Source: Burkholderiaceae bacterium
GTDB taxonomy: Bacteria > Pseudomonadota > Gammaproteobacteria > Burkholderiales > Burkholderiaceae_C
Assembly: GCA_017992055.1 (NCBI GenBank)
Contig: JAGOPK010000001.1
Coordinates: forward strand, 310,001 to 374,000
Reading direction: 5' to 3'
Length of the DNA: 64,000 nucleotides
The notes under the pieces were generated by a model. It did not search any database. It was given only the letters and a program-made list of their open reading frames with translations, and was not told where the DNA came from. Of this stretch, positions 37,236 to 46,368 are shown in pieces (positions within the stretch are counted from its first letter, which is position 1; each line of letters begins with the position of its first letter). The translations under genes were made by a program, and so were the position numbers.

Positions 37236-38645
37236 ATGAGCGATCTCCACCAACTCGACGCCCAGCAGCTGGCCGACGGCTATGCCCGCGGCGACTTCAC
37301 GCCCAGCGAGGCCACCGAGGCCGTGCTGGCGCAGATCGGCCGCCGCGAGCCGCAGCTGGGCGCGCTGTATGCCTTCGATGCCGAGGCCGCGCGCGAGCAG
37401 GCAGCGGCCAGCAGCGCACGCTGGCGGGCTGGTGCGCCGCTGTCGCCGCTGGACGGCGTGCCCGGCACGCTGAAGGAAAACATCGCCACCCGCGGCTGCC
37501 CGATGCCCGCCGGCACCGCCGCCACCGAGTTGCTGCCGCAGCCGGCCGATGCGCCGCCGGCCGCGCGCTGGCGCGAGGCCGGCCTGGTGCTGCTGGCCAA
37601 GACCACCATGCCCGACTGGGGCATGCTGTCCTCGGGCCTGTCCAGCTTTCACCAACTGGCGCGCAACCCCTGGGACCCACGCTTCAACCCCGGTGGCTCC
37701 AGCGCCGGTGCTGGCACCGCGGCGGCGGCCGGTTACGGCCCGCTGCACCTGGGCACCGACATCGGCGGCTCCATTCGCCTGCCGGCCGGCTGGTGCGGCC
37801 TGGTCGGCCTGAAGCCCAGCGCCGGCCGGCTGCCGATCAAGCCGCCCTATGTGGGCCGCGTCGCCGGGCCGATGACGCGCAGCGTGCGCGATGCGGCCTG
37901 GATGATGGCCTTGCTGGCGCGCCCCGATCCCGAGCAGCGCGATCCCACGGCCCTGCCGCCGGCCGACATCCCCTGGCTGGACCTGCAGGCCGAGCGCGAT
38001 CCCGCCGAGCTGCTGCGCGGCCTGCGCCTGGGCCTGCAGCTGGACGCCGGCTGGGGCCTGCCGGTCGAGCCAGAGACGCGCAACGCCATCAGCGCCGCCG
38101 CGCGCACGCTGGCCGCCGCTGGCGCCACCGTGGTCGAGGTCAAGCCCTTCAGCACGCGCGAGATGATGGACGGGCTGGACCGCTTCTGGCGCATGCGCAG
38201 CTGGCTGGACTTCCAGGCCCTGCCGGCCGAGCGCCGCGCCAAGGTGCTGCCCTACATCCAGCGCTGGGTGGAGCCGGCCGCGGCCTTTGGCGGCCCCCAG
38301 GTGTTCCATGGCTTCAGCCAGATCGCCGCCTTCCGTGATGCCGCGCTCGGCGCCATCCAGGGCCTGGACTTCGTGCTGTCGCCGACCAGCCCGGTGCCCA
38401 GCTTTCCGGCCGAATGGGCCGGCCCGACCAACGACCCCGAGCAGCCGCTGGAGCACATCGCCTTCACCGTGCCCTACAACATGAGCGAGCAGCCGGCGGT
38501 GAGCATCCACGCCGGCTTCACGTCCAGCGGCTTGCCGATCGGCCTGCAGATCGCCGGCCAGCGCTTCGACGACCTGGGCGTGCTGCGCCTGGCCGCGGTG
38601 TGGGAACGGCTGCGGCCGGCGATGCCGGCCTGGCCGATGGGCTGA
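37236..38645 (+). CDS. amidase-signature hydrolase
   Basis: A 469-residue amidase of the GatA/AS family with a complete triad: K80 (GTLKENI), cis-Ser S155 (NPGGSSAGAG) and nucleophile S179 (GTDIGGSIRLPAG). The K-S-S spacing (75 and 24) equals that of FAAH. It hydrolyses a carboxamide of unknown identity. It is the last gene of the dppDFA group, so it likely acts on what the importer brings in. AtzE-like activity is possible but not shown; no AtzG-like small partner is adjacent. Confidence 0.87.
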   Translation: MSDLHQLDAQQLADGYARGDFTPSEATEAVLAQIGRREPQLGALYAFDAEAAREQAAASSARWRAGAPLSPLDGVPGTLKENIATRGCPMPAGTAATELLPQPADAPPAARWREAGLVLLAKTTMPDWGMLSSGLSSFHQLARNPWDPRFNPGGSSAGAGTAAAAGYGPLHLGTDIGGSIRLPAGWCGLVGLKPSAGRLPIKPPYVGRVAGPMTRSVRDAAWMMALLARPDPEQRDPTALPPADIPWLDLQAERDPAELLRGLRLGLQLDAGWGLPVEPETRNAISAAARTLAAAGATVVEVKPFSTREMMDGLDRFWRMRSWLDFQALPAERRAKVLPYIQRWVEPAAAFGGPQVFHGFSQIAAFRDAALGAIQGLDFVLSPTSPVPSFPAEWAGPTNDPEQPLEHIAFTVPYNMSEQPAVSIHAGFTSSGLPIGLQIAGQRFDDLGVLRLAAVWERLRPAMPAWPMG

Positions 38646-38719
38646 CGCAGCGCTGCGCGCAGCGGCCGCCGGCCCAGCGCCGGGCCGCCCCAAGCGGGCC
38701 GGCGACCCGCCCGGCGGGT

Positions 38720-38739
38720 GGCGCCGGTACTCCGGCGCC
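38720..38739. terminator. hairpin between convergent genes
   Basis: GGCGCCGG-TACT-CCGGCGCC is a perfect 8-bp stem with a 4-base loop between the amidase and the aldo/keto reductase ends. Position suggests a bidirectional terminator, but neither side has a T-run. Confidence 0.45.
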
Positions 38740-38750
38740 GGGTGCTCCAG

Positions 38751-39731
38751 TCAGCGGCTGGGTGTGGCGCCCGGCTCGTGGCTGGCGGCATCCAGCGCGG
38801 CGATCTCATCGGCCGCCAGCTGCAGCTGGGCGGCGCCGGCCAGCTCGGCCCATTGCGTGATGCGCGTGGCGCTGGCGATCGGCGCGGTCAGGCCCGGGCG
38901 GGCCATCTGCCAGGCCAGCGCCACCTGGGCCGGCGTGGCATGGCGGCCGGCGGCGATCTCGTCCAGCGCCGCCAGCACTGCATAGCCGCGTGGGTTGAGG
39001 TAGGCCTTGACGCCGCCGCCGCGTGGGCTCTGGCCCAGGTCGGCCTCGCTGCGGTACTTGCCGGTCAGAAAGCCGCGCGCCAGGCCGTAGAAGTTGATCA
39101 CGCCCACCTGCTGCTCGCGGCACAGCGGCTCCAGCTCGGCCTCGTAGGCGGCGCGGTCCATCAGGTTGTACAGCGGCTGCAGGCTCTCGTAGCGTGGCAG
39201 CCCCAGCTCGGCGCTGACCGCCAGCGCCTGCGCCAGCCGCGGCGCCGTGTGGTTGCTGGCGCCGATGGCGCGCACCTTGCCTTCGGCGATCAGCTCGGCA
39301 AAGGTGGACAGCGTTTCCTCCAGCGGCGTGCCGGCATCGTCGTCGTGCGACTGGTAGAGGTCGATGCGGTCGGTGCGCAGCCGGCGCAGCGAGTCCTCGA
39401 CCGCCTGGCGTATCCACAGCGGCGACAGGCCGACGCGGCCGTCGCCCATGTCCTTGCCGACCTTGGTGGCGATCAGCACCTGGTCGCGCTTGGCGGCATT
39501 GCCGGGCAGGGACAGCCATTCGCCGATCAGCGTCTCCGATTCGCCGCCGGCATGGCCCGGCACCCAGCGCGAATAGACGTCGGCGGTGTCGATCAGGTTG
39601 AAGCCGGCGTCGACAAAGGCGTCGAGCAGGGCGAAGCTGGTGCCGCGGTCGGCGGTCCAGCCGAAGACATTGCCGCCAAAGGCGATGGGCGCCACTTTCA
39701 GGCCGGAGCGGCCCAGTTCTCGCAACTGCAT
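38751..39731 (-). CDS. aldo/keto reductase
   Basis: A 326-residue NADPH-dependent oxidoreductase with the full AKR tetrad: D48, Y53 (LIDTADVYS), K90 (LIATKVG) and H129 (LYQSHDDD). LGRSGLKVAPIAFGGNVFGW at the N-terminus is typical of the YajO/Tas-like branch. ATG at 39731 matches the family start. It reduces aldehydes or ketones of unknown identity. Monocistronic by layout: convergent with the amidase, divergent from a small membrane-protein gene. Confidence 0.9.
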   Translation of the reverse strand: MQLRELGRSGLKVAPIAFGGNVFGWTADRGTSFALLDAFVDAGFNLIDTADVYSRWVPGHAGGESETLIGEWLSLPGNAAKRDQVLIATKVGKDMGDGRVGLSPLWIRQAVEDSLRRLRTDRIDLYQSHDDDAGTPLEETLSTFAELIAEGKVRAIGASNHTAPRLAQALAVSAELGLPRYESLQPLYNLMDRAAYEAELEPLCREQQVGVINFYGLARGFLTGKYRSEADLGQSPRGGGVKAYLNPRGYAVLAALDEIAAGRHATPAQVALAWQMARPGLTAPIASATRITQWAELAGAAQLQLAADEIAALDAASHEPGATPSR

Positions 39732-39863
39732 GCAGGATCTCCCGGGGTCGGACTCAGGCGGCCATGGTCGCACAGCCCGGTCCGTCCGGTCGGCCGTGGC
39801 GGCATTTCACGCCGCCGGATGACGTTCCGTCGCAGCCGGCTCGCGCCCTGCGCAGGCCCTGCC

Positions 39864-39869
39864 TACAGT
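39864..39869 (+). promoter_or_regulatory. putative -10 box of the small membrane protein
   Basis: TACAGT, 38 bases before the ATG at 39908, in a 176-base divergent gap. A GGCGGC/GCCGCC inverted repeat (39798-39816) lies upstream. No clear -35. Confidence 0.3.
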
Positions 39870-39907
39870 GCGTTCACGGTCGAGATGACCGGCAGAGGAG
39901 AGACCCC

Positions 39908-40261
39908 ATGAACCCGCTGAAGACGCTGTTGCGCCCCGTGCACGATCTGACCCAGGCCGTGCTGCTGCCGTTCAAGGCGCTGTTCGTGGTGGGCCTGTGC
40001 TTCATGATCAACTGGATGACCAGCCCCGGCCACTGGTGGTTCAAGTGGGTGGCATTCGGCATGGGCATCGCCGTGCTGGTGGCTTGGGCGCGGGCCGCCA
40101 GGACCCTGCTGACGCTGGCCCTGGTGGCTTTTGTCGGCTGGTGGATCTGGCGCCGCTACGGCGACGACGCCCGCCGCCAGTTCGACGGCTGGGTGCAGCG
40201 CACCCGCCCGCAGCAGGCCGAGCTGCTGAACGTGCTGCGTGGCGCGCCGACGGCGGGCTGA
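39908..40261 (+). CDS. small membrane protein of unknown function
   Basis: I do not recognise this 117-residue protein. It has three hydrophobic segments (around LPFKALFVVGLCFMINW, WVAFGMGIAVLVAWA and LLTLALVAFVGWWIW) and a charged C-terminal tail (RRYGDDARRQFDGW). A good AGGAG lies before the ATG. Similar short proteins with an N-terminal helix and a PGHWWFKW-like motif occur in Burkholderiales, so it is likely real and conserved. Confidence 0.7.
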   Translation: MNPLKTLLRPVHDLTQAVLLPFKALFVVGLCFMINWMTSPGHWWFKWVAFGMGIAVLVAWARAARTLLTLALVAFVGWWIWRRYGDDARRQFDGWVQRTRPQQAELLNVLRGAPTAG

Positions 40262-40303
40262 AGGCCCGCCTGCCCCTGCCCGGCCGGCAGGTAGCATGCC
40301 GGG

Positions 40304-41272
40304 ATGTTGCAGGGAAGCCTTTACGCGCTGGCCGCGGGATTGATGTGGGGCCTGGTGTTTGCCGGCCCGCAGATGCTGCCGGACTATCCGGCGGCGCTGC
40401 TGAGCTTTGGCCGCTATGTGGCCTTCGGCCTGATTGCGCTGCCGCTGGCCTGGTGGGACCGCCAGCGCCTGCGCGAGCTGAGCCGCGACGACTGGCTGGA
40501 GGCCACCAAGCTGGGCCTGATCGGCAACATCATCTACTACCTGTTCCTGGCCAGCGCCATCCAGCTGGCCGGCGGGCCGCTGCCGACCATGATCATCGGC
40601 ACGCTGCCGGTGGTCATCGCCATCTGCAGCAATCTGCGCGATGCCCGGCGCGACGGCAAGCTGCCCTGGCTGCGGCTGGCGCCGTCGCTGCTGCTGATCG
40701 CCATCGGCATCGCCTGCGTCAACCAGGCCGAGCTGGCCCATCTGCGCGCCGACCCGGCGGCCGACCTGGGGCGTTATGCGCTGGGCGGCCTGCTGGCGGT
40801 GGGCGCGGTGGCCTGCTGGACCTGGTATCCGATCCGCAATGCCGACTGGCTGCGCGACCACCCGGGCCGCTCGCCACGCGCCTGGGCCACGGCCCAGGGC
40901 CTGGCCACGCTGCCGCTGGCCCTGGTGGGCTATGCGCTGTATGCGGTGTTCAACAGCGCCAGCGGCGCGGCCTTCGACATGCCGCTGGGCCCGCGGCCTG
41001 GCGCCTACCTGGCGCTGATGCTGGCCATCGGCCTGTTTGCCAGCTGGCTGGGCACGCTGTGCTGGAACGAGGCCAGCCAGCGCCTGCCCACCACCCTGGT
41101 CGGCCAGCTGATCGTGTTCGAGACGCTGTCGGCCCTGGCCTATTCGTTTGTGCTGCGCGGCCAGGCGCCCGATGCGGTGACGCTGGCCGGCATCGCCCTG
41201 CTGGTGGCCGGCGTGCTGTGGGCGCTGCGCGTGCGGCCCGAGCCGCTGGCCGCCGAGGGCCACGCCGGCTGA
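40304..41272 (+). CDS. EamA-family (DMT) transporter
   Basis: A 322-residue membrane protein with ten helices in two EamA repeats: LAAGLMWGLVFAGPQML at the start, IYYLFLASAIQLAGG, and WNEASQRLPTTLVGQLIVFETLSA in repeat 2. It probably exports a small metabolite. TAGCAT ends 6 bases before the ATG and no Shine-Dalgarno is seen. Substrate unknown. It is not closely similar to the EamA protein at 5358-6248. Confidence 0.87.
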   Translation: MLQGSLYALAAGLMWGLVFAGPQMLPDYPAALLSFGRYVAFGLIALPLAWWDRQRLRELSRDDWLEATKLGLIGNIIYYLFLASAIQLAGGPLPTMIIGTLPVVIAICSNLRDARRDGKLPWLRLAPSLLLIAIGIACVNQAELAHLRADPAADLGRYALGGLLAVGAVACWTWYPIRNADWLRDHPGRSPRAWATAQGLATLPLALVGYALYAVFNSASGAAFDMPLGPRPGAYLALMLAIGLFASWLGTLCWNEASQRLPTTLVGQLIVFETLSALAYSFVLRGQAPDAVTLAGIALLVAGVLWALRVRPEPLAAEGHAG

Positions 41273-41281
41273 AGGTCGGGC

Positions 41282-42118
41282 CTAGCCGCGCAGCCGCAGC
41301 GCGCCGCTGACGGCGAAGTGGTCGGATGCCGGCCCGTCGGCGCCGGGCCTGTGGTCGTGCAGGCTGGCTTGCAGCGGCTCGAAGCGGTCGGGCGGGTACA
41401 GCAGGTGGTCGATCTGCGCCGGCGCATGGCCCAGCGCCGTGTCCAGCGTGCTGCGCCGGGCCTGCTGCGGCTGCAGCCGGGCCAGCAGCGACTCGAAGTG
41501 CGGCGGCCGCAGCAGCGCCATGCCGGCGTCGTCCAGCGTGGCATTGAAGTCGCCCATCAGCAGCCGCGGCACGGCGCCGGGCGGGCCCAGCCAGTCGAAC
41601 AGGTCGGCCAGCTGGCGTGCGCGGATGGCGCCGCCGCCGGGCGTGTGGTGCAGATGGGTGTTGACCACGTCCACCGGCCGGCCGTCCAGCAGCACACGCA
41701 GGCGCTGCGCGCAGCGGTAGTCGTCCAGCGGCGCCAGCTTCTTCCAGTCCTGCTCGACCACCGGCAGCCGCGTCAGCAGCGCATTGCCATAGCGGCGCGG
41801 CCGCTGCTCGTCGTCCACCGAGGCAAAGTGCCAGCGGTAGCCCAGGGCCTGGGCCAGCGTGTCGGCCTGGTTGGGCAGCTGGCGGGCCGGGTCCTGCAGC
41901 ACCTCCTGCAGCGCGATCACGTCGGCATCGGCGGCGCGCAGCAGCGCCAGCACGCGCGGCAGGCGGCGCGGCCAGTCGCCCATGTCGTGCCAGATGTTGA
42001 AGGTGGCCAGGCGCAGCCGGGGCCCCTGGGTGGGCGGGGCGCTGGAGCAGGCGGCCAAGCCCAGACCGGCCAGACCGATCAGCGCATGGCGGCGGTCCAT
42101 CGGCGGGCCGGCCTTCAT
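41282..42118 (-). CDS. endonuclease/exonuclease/phosphatase-family lipoprotein
   Basis: A 278-residue protein with a lipoprotein signal (lipobox GLAAC, Cys24) and an EEP fold: LATFNIWHD, VIALQEVL (metal-binding Glu), VVNTHLHH, LLMGDFNAT and the final SDHFAVSG. The fold hydrolyses phosphodiesters of nucleic acids or lipids. ATG at 42118 overlaps the stop of the preceding hydrolase; ATG at 42100 is an alternative. It is the last gene of the glc operon. Substrate unknown, probably extracytoplasmic. Confidence 0.85.
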   Translation of the reverse strand: MKAGPPMDRRHALIGLAGLGLAACSSAPPTQGPRLRLATFNIWHDMGDWPRRLPRVLALLRAADADVIALQEVLQDPARQLPNQADTLAQALGYRWHFASVDDEQRPRRYGNALLTRLPVVEQDWKKLAPLDDYRCAQRLRVLLDGRPVDVVNTHLHHTPGGGAIRARQLADLFDWLGPPGAVPRLLMGDFNATLDDAGMALLRPPHFESLLARLQPQQARRSTLDTALGHAPAQIDHLLYPPDRFEPLQASLHDHRPGADGPASDHFAVSGALRLRG

Positions 42119-43323
42119 GGGTTGAGCCGCGCCAGCCGGTCCAGCCAGCGTGGCCAGACCACCTGGCCATGCGAGCGGCCCAGGCGCACGACCACGGTCT
42201 GCGTCTCGGGCACGACCACGATGTACTGGCCATGCAGGCCCTGGGCGAAGAAGCTGCCGCCCGGGCGCAGGGCCTCGGCCGGCGTGGCGGCCGGCGCCGG
42301 CTCGGGCAGGCGCCGCCATTGCCAGGCATAAAAGGCCGCGCGCAGCGTGCCCGGGCGCTCGAGGTTCAGCCGCGCCGCCGCGTCGGCGCCGGGCAGTCCG
42401 TCCTGGGCGCGGGTGCTGGCGCGCACCCAGTCGGCCGGCACGACCTGGCGGCCGCCGACGGCACCGCCATCCAGGAACAGCTGGCCGAAGCGCGCATAGT
42501 CCAGCGCGCGCGCGTTCAGGCAGCAGAAGCCGCGCGCCACGCCGCCGGCGGCGCTGTCCAGGCTCCAGCTGGCGTCGAAGCCGGCACCCATGGGCTGCCA
42601 CAGGCGCTGCTGCACCAGGGCCGCGAACGGCGCGCCCATCGCCCGCTCGACCACCATGGACAGCAGCTGGGTGTCGCCGCTGCTGTAGTGGTAGGCCTGG
42701 TCGGGCGGGCCGGCGATCTCCAGCCGGGCCACCTGGGCCTTCAGGTCGGGGCCGAGGTAGAAGTAGGCGGCTTCCGAGAACGGGTTGCCATAGCTCTCGT
42801 TGAAGCGGATGCCGCTGCGCATGCTGAGCAGGTGGCGCAGACGGATCTGGGCGAAGCGCGCATCGCGGGCGGCCAGCTCGGGCAGCCAGCGTGTCACCGG
42901 CTCGTCGACGCCGGCGATGCGGCCCTCGCCGATGGCGATGCCGAGCATGGCCGAAACCACCGACTTGGCGACCGAAAACGACTCCACCGCGCGCTCGCGG
43001 TCGTAGCCGTTGAAATAGCGCTCGTAGACCAGCTCGCCGCGGCGCAGCACCACCAGGGCCACCGTGTCCTGCTCGGCCAGCCAGGCTTCCACCGACTCGC
43101 TGGCCCAGTCGCCGGGCCAGCGCAGCGTCACCGGCTGGGCCGGCGCCGGCAGCGGCCGCGGCGTGGCCGAGCGGGCGATGCTCGCATTGTCGAAATGCCG
43201 CGCATCACCCAGGCCCGAGCGGCCCTGCACGATCATCCAGCCGGGCAGGGTGCTGCAGCCGGCCAGCAGGGACAGGCACAGGGACAGGGCCAGCGTGGCC
43301 GCGGGTGTGCACAGGCGCTTCAT
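42115..43323 (-). CDS. serine hydrolase lipoprotein, class C beta-lactamase fold
   Basis: A 402-residue envelope lipoprotein (lipobox LLAGC, Cys23). It has the SxxK motif S117-V-A-K120, a YSSGD segment in place of YxN, and a C-terminal HGQYIVVVPETQTVVVRLG in the KTG region. Such proteins are esterases or DD-peptidase-like enzymes rather than true beta-lactamases. It overlaps glcF upstream and the EEP gene downstream by ATGA. Its place in a glycolate oxidase operon is unexplained. Confidence 0.87.
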   Translation of the reverse strand: MKRLCTPAATLALSLCLSLLAGCSTLPGWMIVQGRSGLGDARHFDNASIARSATPRPLPAPAQPVTLRWPGDWASESVEAWLAEQDTVALVVLRRGELVYERYFNGYDRERAVESFSVAKSVVSAMLGIAIGEGRIAGVDEPVTRWLPELAARDARFAQIRLRHLLSMRSGIRFNESYGNPFSEAAYFYLGPDLKAQVARLEIAGPPDQAYHYSSGDTQLLSMVVERAMGAPFAALVQQRLWQPMGAGFDASWSLDSAAGGVARGFCCLNARALDYARFGQLFLDGGAVGGRQVVPADWVRASTRAQDGLPGADAAARLNLERPGTLRAAFYAWQWRRLPEPAPAATPAEALRPGGSFFAQGLHGQYIVVVPETQTVVVRLGRSHGQVVWPRWLDRLARLNP

Positions 43324-44567
43324 GCGAGTTGTTGGTCCAGCCATTCGATCCAGTGCATCACCGGCGTGGCGCTGCCGCTTTGCAGGTGCTGGATGCAGCC
43401 GATGTTGCCCGACAGGATGGCCTGGGGCTGCAGCTCGCCCAGGTGGCCCAGCTTGCGGTCGCGCAGCTGGTGGCTGAGCTCGGGCTGCAGCACGCTGTAG
43501 GTGCCGGCCGAGCCGCAGCACAGGTGCGACTCCTGGGCCGCCACCGCGATGTCCAGGCCCAGCTCGCGAAACGCCGCCTCGACACCGCCCTTGAGCTGCT
43601 GGCCATGCTGCAGGGTGCACGGCGGGTGGTAGGCCAGGCGCCCGGCGGCCGGCCGGGCGCCCAGCCTGGACTTCAGCGTCGGCAACAGCTGCGGCAGCAG
43701 CTCGCTCACATCGCGCGTCAGGGCGCTGATGCGCGCGGCCTTGTCGGCATAGTCGGGGTCGTCGCGCAGCGCATGGCCGTAGTCCTTGACGGTGACGCCG
43801 CAGCCGCTGGCGTTCATCACGATGGCCTCCACCGGCGGCTGCTCGCCCAGGCCGGCCACCTGCGGCCACCAGGCGTCGATGTTGCGCCGCATGTCGGCCA
43901 GGCCGCCGTCGTGGTCGTTCAGGTGCAGGCGGATGGCGCCGCAGCAGCCAGCCTCGTCGGCGACCAGGGTCTGGATGCCGCAGGCGTCGAGCACACGCGC
44001 GGTGGCCGAGTTGATGTTGGGCAGCATGGCCGGCTGCACGCAGCCCATCAGCATCAGCATGCGCCGCGGGTGCTCGCGCTGCGGCCACTGGTCGGCGCGG
44101 GGATGGCGCCGGCCCGGCACCTTGTCCTTCAGCGTCGCCGGCAGCAGCGGGCGCACGGCCCGGCCCAGGGCCATGGCGGTGCCGAACAGCGGGCTGGTCA
44201 GGCCTTCCTTGAGCAGCCAGCGCACGGCGCGCTCGCTGGCCGGCCGCTCGACCTTGCGCTCGACGATGGCGCGGCCGATGTCGACCAGGTGGCCGTACTG
44301 CACGCCCGAGGGGCAGGTGCTCTCGCAGTTGCGGCAGGTCAGGCAGCGGTCCAGGTGCTGCTGGGTGGCGCGCGTGGGCGTGGCGCCTTCCAGCACCTGC
44401 TTCATCAGGTAGATGCGGCCGCGCGGCCCGTCCAGCTCGTCGCCCAGCAGCTGGTAGGTGGGGCAGGTGGCGGTGCAGAAGCCGCAGTGCACGCACTTGC
44501 GCAGGATGGCCTCGGCCTCGCGGCCTTCGGGCGTGTGGGCAAATTCGGCGACGAGCTGGGTTTGCAT
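43320..44567 (-). CDS. glcF: glycolate oxidase iron-sulphur subunit
   Basis: Electron-transfer subunit of glycolate oxidase. The 415-residue protein has two [4Fe-4S] ferredoxin motifs (CVHCGFCTATCP and CLTCRNCESTCP) and two C-terminal CCG domains (GCCGAIRLH and CCGSAGTY contexts). Start at 44567 (MQTQLV) is the family start. It is separated from glcE by a methyltransferase gene and overlaps the serine hydrolase gene by ATGA. Confidence 0.93.
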   Translation of the reverse strand: MQTQLVAEFAHTPEGREAEAILRKCVHCGFCTATCPTYQLLGDELDGPRGRIYLMKQVLEGATPTRATQQHLDRCLTCRNCESTCPSGVQYGHLVDIGRAIVERKVERPASERAVRWLLKEGLTSPLFGTAMALGRAVRPLLPATLKDKVPGRRHPRADQWPQREHPRRMLMLMGCVQPAMLPNINSATARVLDACGIQTLVADEAGCCGAIRLHLNDHDGGLADMRRNIDAWWPQVAGLGEQPPVEAIVMNASGCGVTVKDYGHALRDDPDYADKAARISALTRDVSELLPQLLPTLKSRLGARPAAGRLAYHPPCTLQHGQQLKGGVEAAFRELGLDIAVAAQESHLCCGSAGTYSVLQPELSHQLRDRKLGHLGELQPQAILSGNIGCIQHLQSGSATPVMHWIEWLDQQLA

Positions 44568-44574
44568 GTTCTTG

Positions 44575-45243
44575 TCAGGCCAGCGTGTAGGCGAGCATCC
44601 AGTAGTGCGTGTGCGCGATCCACTGCGCATCGCGGGCGCGTGGGCCGAGGCGGGCGATGGCCTCGTCGGGCGTGGGAAAGTTCTTCAGCACCTCGTGCTG
44701 CGAGCCGTCGTCCAGCGTGCGCAGCTGGTAGCTGTTGCCCTGGTCGTCGTGGCGGCTGATCGGCGTGCTGCTGGTCTGCACGAAGCTGTTGTCCAGCATC
44801 ACCACGCGCGCGCCGGGTTCCAGCCGCTGGTGCAGGCTGTCCAGCCAGGCCTCCAGCCGCTGCAGCGGCACATGGCTCCACCAGCAGCCGGCAAAGGCGG
44901 CATCGAACGGACCGGACAAGGCCTGGCCGTCGATCTGCGCAAAGCTGTAGGCATCGACCTCGGCGAAGCGCACGCAGGCCGGCAGCGGCTTGGCGCGGGC
45001 CACGGCCAGGGTCTCGGCATTCAGGTCGGTGGCCAGCCAGTGCGTGGCGTCGCGTGCGCCATGCGGCGTCCACCAGCCGGTGCCGCAGGCCACTTCCAGC
45101 ACATGGCGGCCGGCAAACTGCGTGGGCAGCCAGGCCTCCATGGCGCGCAGATCGGTCTGGCGCTCGGGCTTGTGATAGACGCGCTCGTAGTAGGCCGCGC
45201 GCTGGCGGTAGTAGGCCGCCATGTCGGCATTGACGCCGCTCAT
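44575..45243 (-). CDS. class I SAM-dependent methyltransferase
   Basis: A 222-residue methyltransferase. Motif I is VLEVACGTGWWT, followed by WLATDLN (motif II), FAEVDAY and the loop FDAAFAGCWWSHV. YYRQRAAYYERVYHKPERQ at the N-terminus resembles small-molecule or sterol/quinone-type enzymes. It sits between glcE and glcF, overlapping glcE by ATGA. The substrate is unknown; the position suggests co-expression with glycolate oxidation. Confidence 0.85.
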   Translation of the reverse strand: MSGVNADMAAYYRQRAAYYERVYHKPERQTDLRAMEAWLPTQFAGRHVLEVACGTGWWTPHGARDATHWLATDLNAETLAVARAKPLPACVRFAEVDAYSFAQIDGQALSGPFDAAFAGCWWSHVPLQRLEAWLDSLHQRLEPGARVVMLDNSFVQTSSTPISRHDDQGNSYQLRTLDDGSQHEVLKNFPTPDEAIARLGPRARDAQWIAHTHYWMLAYTLA

Positions 45244-46367
45244 GCGGTCTCCGGCAGCAGCCGTCCGCGGTTGAACAGGCCGTCGGGATCGAAGCTGGCC
45301 TTCAGGCGCTGGTGGATGGCGGCCACGGCCGGGGCCAGCGGCTCGAACACGCCCTCGGACTTGTCGCCGCGGAACACCGTGGCATGGCCGCCGGCACGGC
45401 GGGCGATGTCGCGCAGCGTGGCCACCGGCGCGGTGGTCACCACCCAGCGCTGGCCGCCGCCCCATTCGACCAGGTGCTCGCCGGGCAGCGGCAGCGCCGG
45501 CGCCGTGGGCGGCAGCGACAGCCGCCACAGCCGCGCGCCACCGGCCGAGGCCACGGCATTGCGCGCGCCGATGAAGAACTCGTCGCTGTGGTCGCGCAGG
45601 CCCTGCCAGAACGGCGCGGCCAGGGCCTCGTCCACCACCTCGCCGCCCAGCCGCGTGGCGGCCGACTGCACGGCGGCGCTGGCGCCGGCCAGGCGCAGCA
45701 CCAGCATGCCGCTCCACCAGGCGCTGGCATGCAGCGGCAGCGGCTGGCCGGCCCATTCATTGAGCTTCTTCAGCGCCGTGGCCTCGTCCCACTCAAAGCG
45801 CAGCGTGCGCTGGGCCGGCGGGCGTGGCAGCACCTTCAGGCTGACTTCGCAGATCACGCCCAGCTCGCCCATCGATCCGGCCAGCAGCCGGCTGACGTCG
45901 TAGCCGGCGACGTTTTTCATCACCTGGCCGCCGAAGCTGAGCAGCTCGCCGCGGCCGTTGAGCAGGCTGGCGCCCAGCACATGGTCGCGCACGCCGCCGG
46001 CCGTCGCACGCGCCGGCCCGGCCAGGCCGGCGGCGACCATGCCGCCCACCGTGCCGCCCGGGACCAGGCCCTCGGCAAAGCGCGGCGGCTCGAAGGCCAG
46101 GCACTGGCCCTGCTCGGCCAGCGCCGCCTCCAGCTCGGCCAGCGGCGTGCCGGCGCGCACGGTCACCACCAGCTCGCTGGGCTCGTAGGCGCTGATGCCG
46201 GCCAGCGGCCGCACATCCAGCGGCAGGCCACGCACCGCGCCGCCGTAGAAGGCCTTGCTGCCGCCGCCGGTGATGGCCAGCGGCGTGCGGTCGTGGCGCG
46301 CGCCACGCACCTGGTCGACCAGGCGGCGCAGCGCGGCATCGCGGAGGGTGTCGTTCACGGCGGCCAT
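45240..46367 (-). CDS. glcE: glycolate oxidase FAD-binding subunit
   Basis: A 375-residue FAD-binding (PCMH-type) subunit of glycolate oxidase. Motifs: PLAITGGGSKAFYG, PSELVVTVRAGTPL, GGTVGGMVAAGLAGP, GQVMKNVAGYDVSRLLAGS and the C-terminal FDPDGLFNRGRL. Start at 46367 follows the glcD stop by one base. Part of the glcDE-(methyltransferase)-F unit that oxidises glycolate to glyoxylate at the membrane. Confidence 0.93.
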   Translation of the reverse strand: MAAVNDTLRDAALRRLVDQVRGARHDRTPLAITGGGSKAFYGGAVRGLPLDVRPLAGISAYEPSELVVTVRAGTPLAELEAALAEQGQCLAFEPPRFAEGLVPGGTVGGMVAAGLAGPARATAGGVRDHVLGASLLNGRGELLSFGGQVMKNVAGYDVSRLLAGSMGELGVICEVSLKVLPRPPAQRTLRFEWDEATALKKLNEWAGQPLPLHASAWWSGMLVLRLAGASAAVQSAATRLGGEVVDEALAAPFWQGLRDHSDEFFIGARNAVASAGGARLWRLSLPPTAPALPLPGEHLVEWGGGQRWVVTTAPVATLRDIARRAGGHATVFRGDKSEGVFEPLAPAVAAIHQRLKASFDPDGLFNRGRLLPETA

Positions 46368-46368
46368 C

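Noticed and set aside
42115-43323. True class C beta-lactamase (resistance gene)
   Set aside because: Fold and SxxK are present, but the YxN site reads YSS and the KTG region differs. It sits in a metabolic operon, so esterase- or DD-peptidase-like is more likely.
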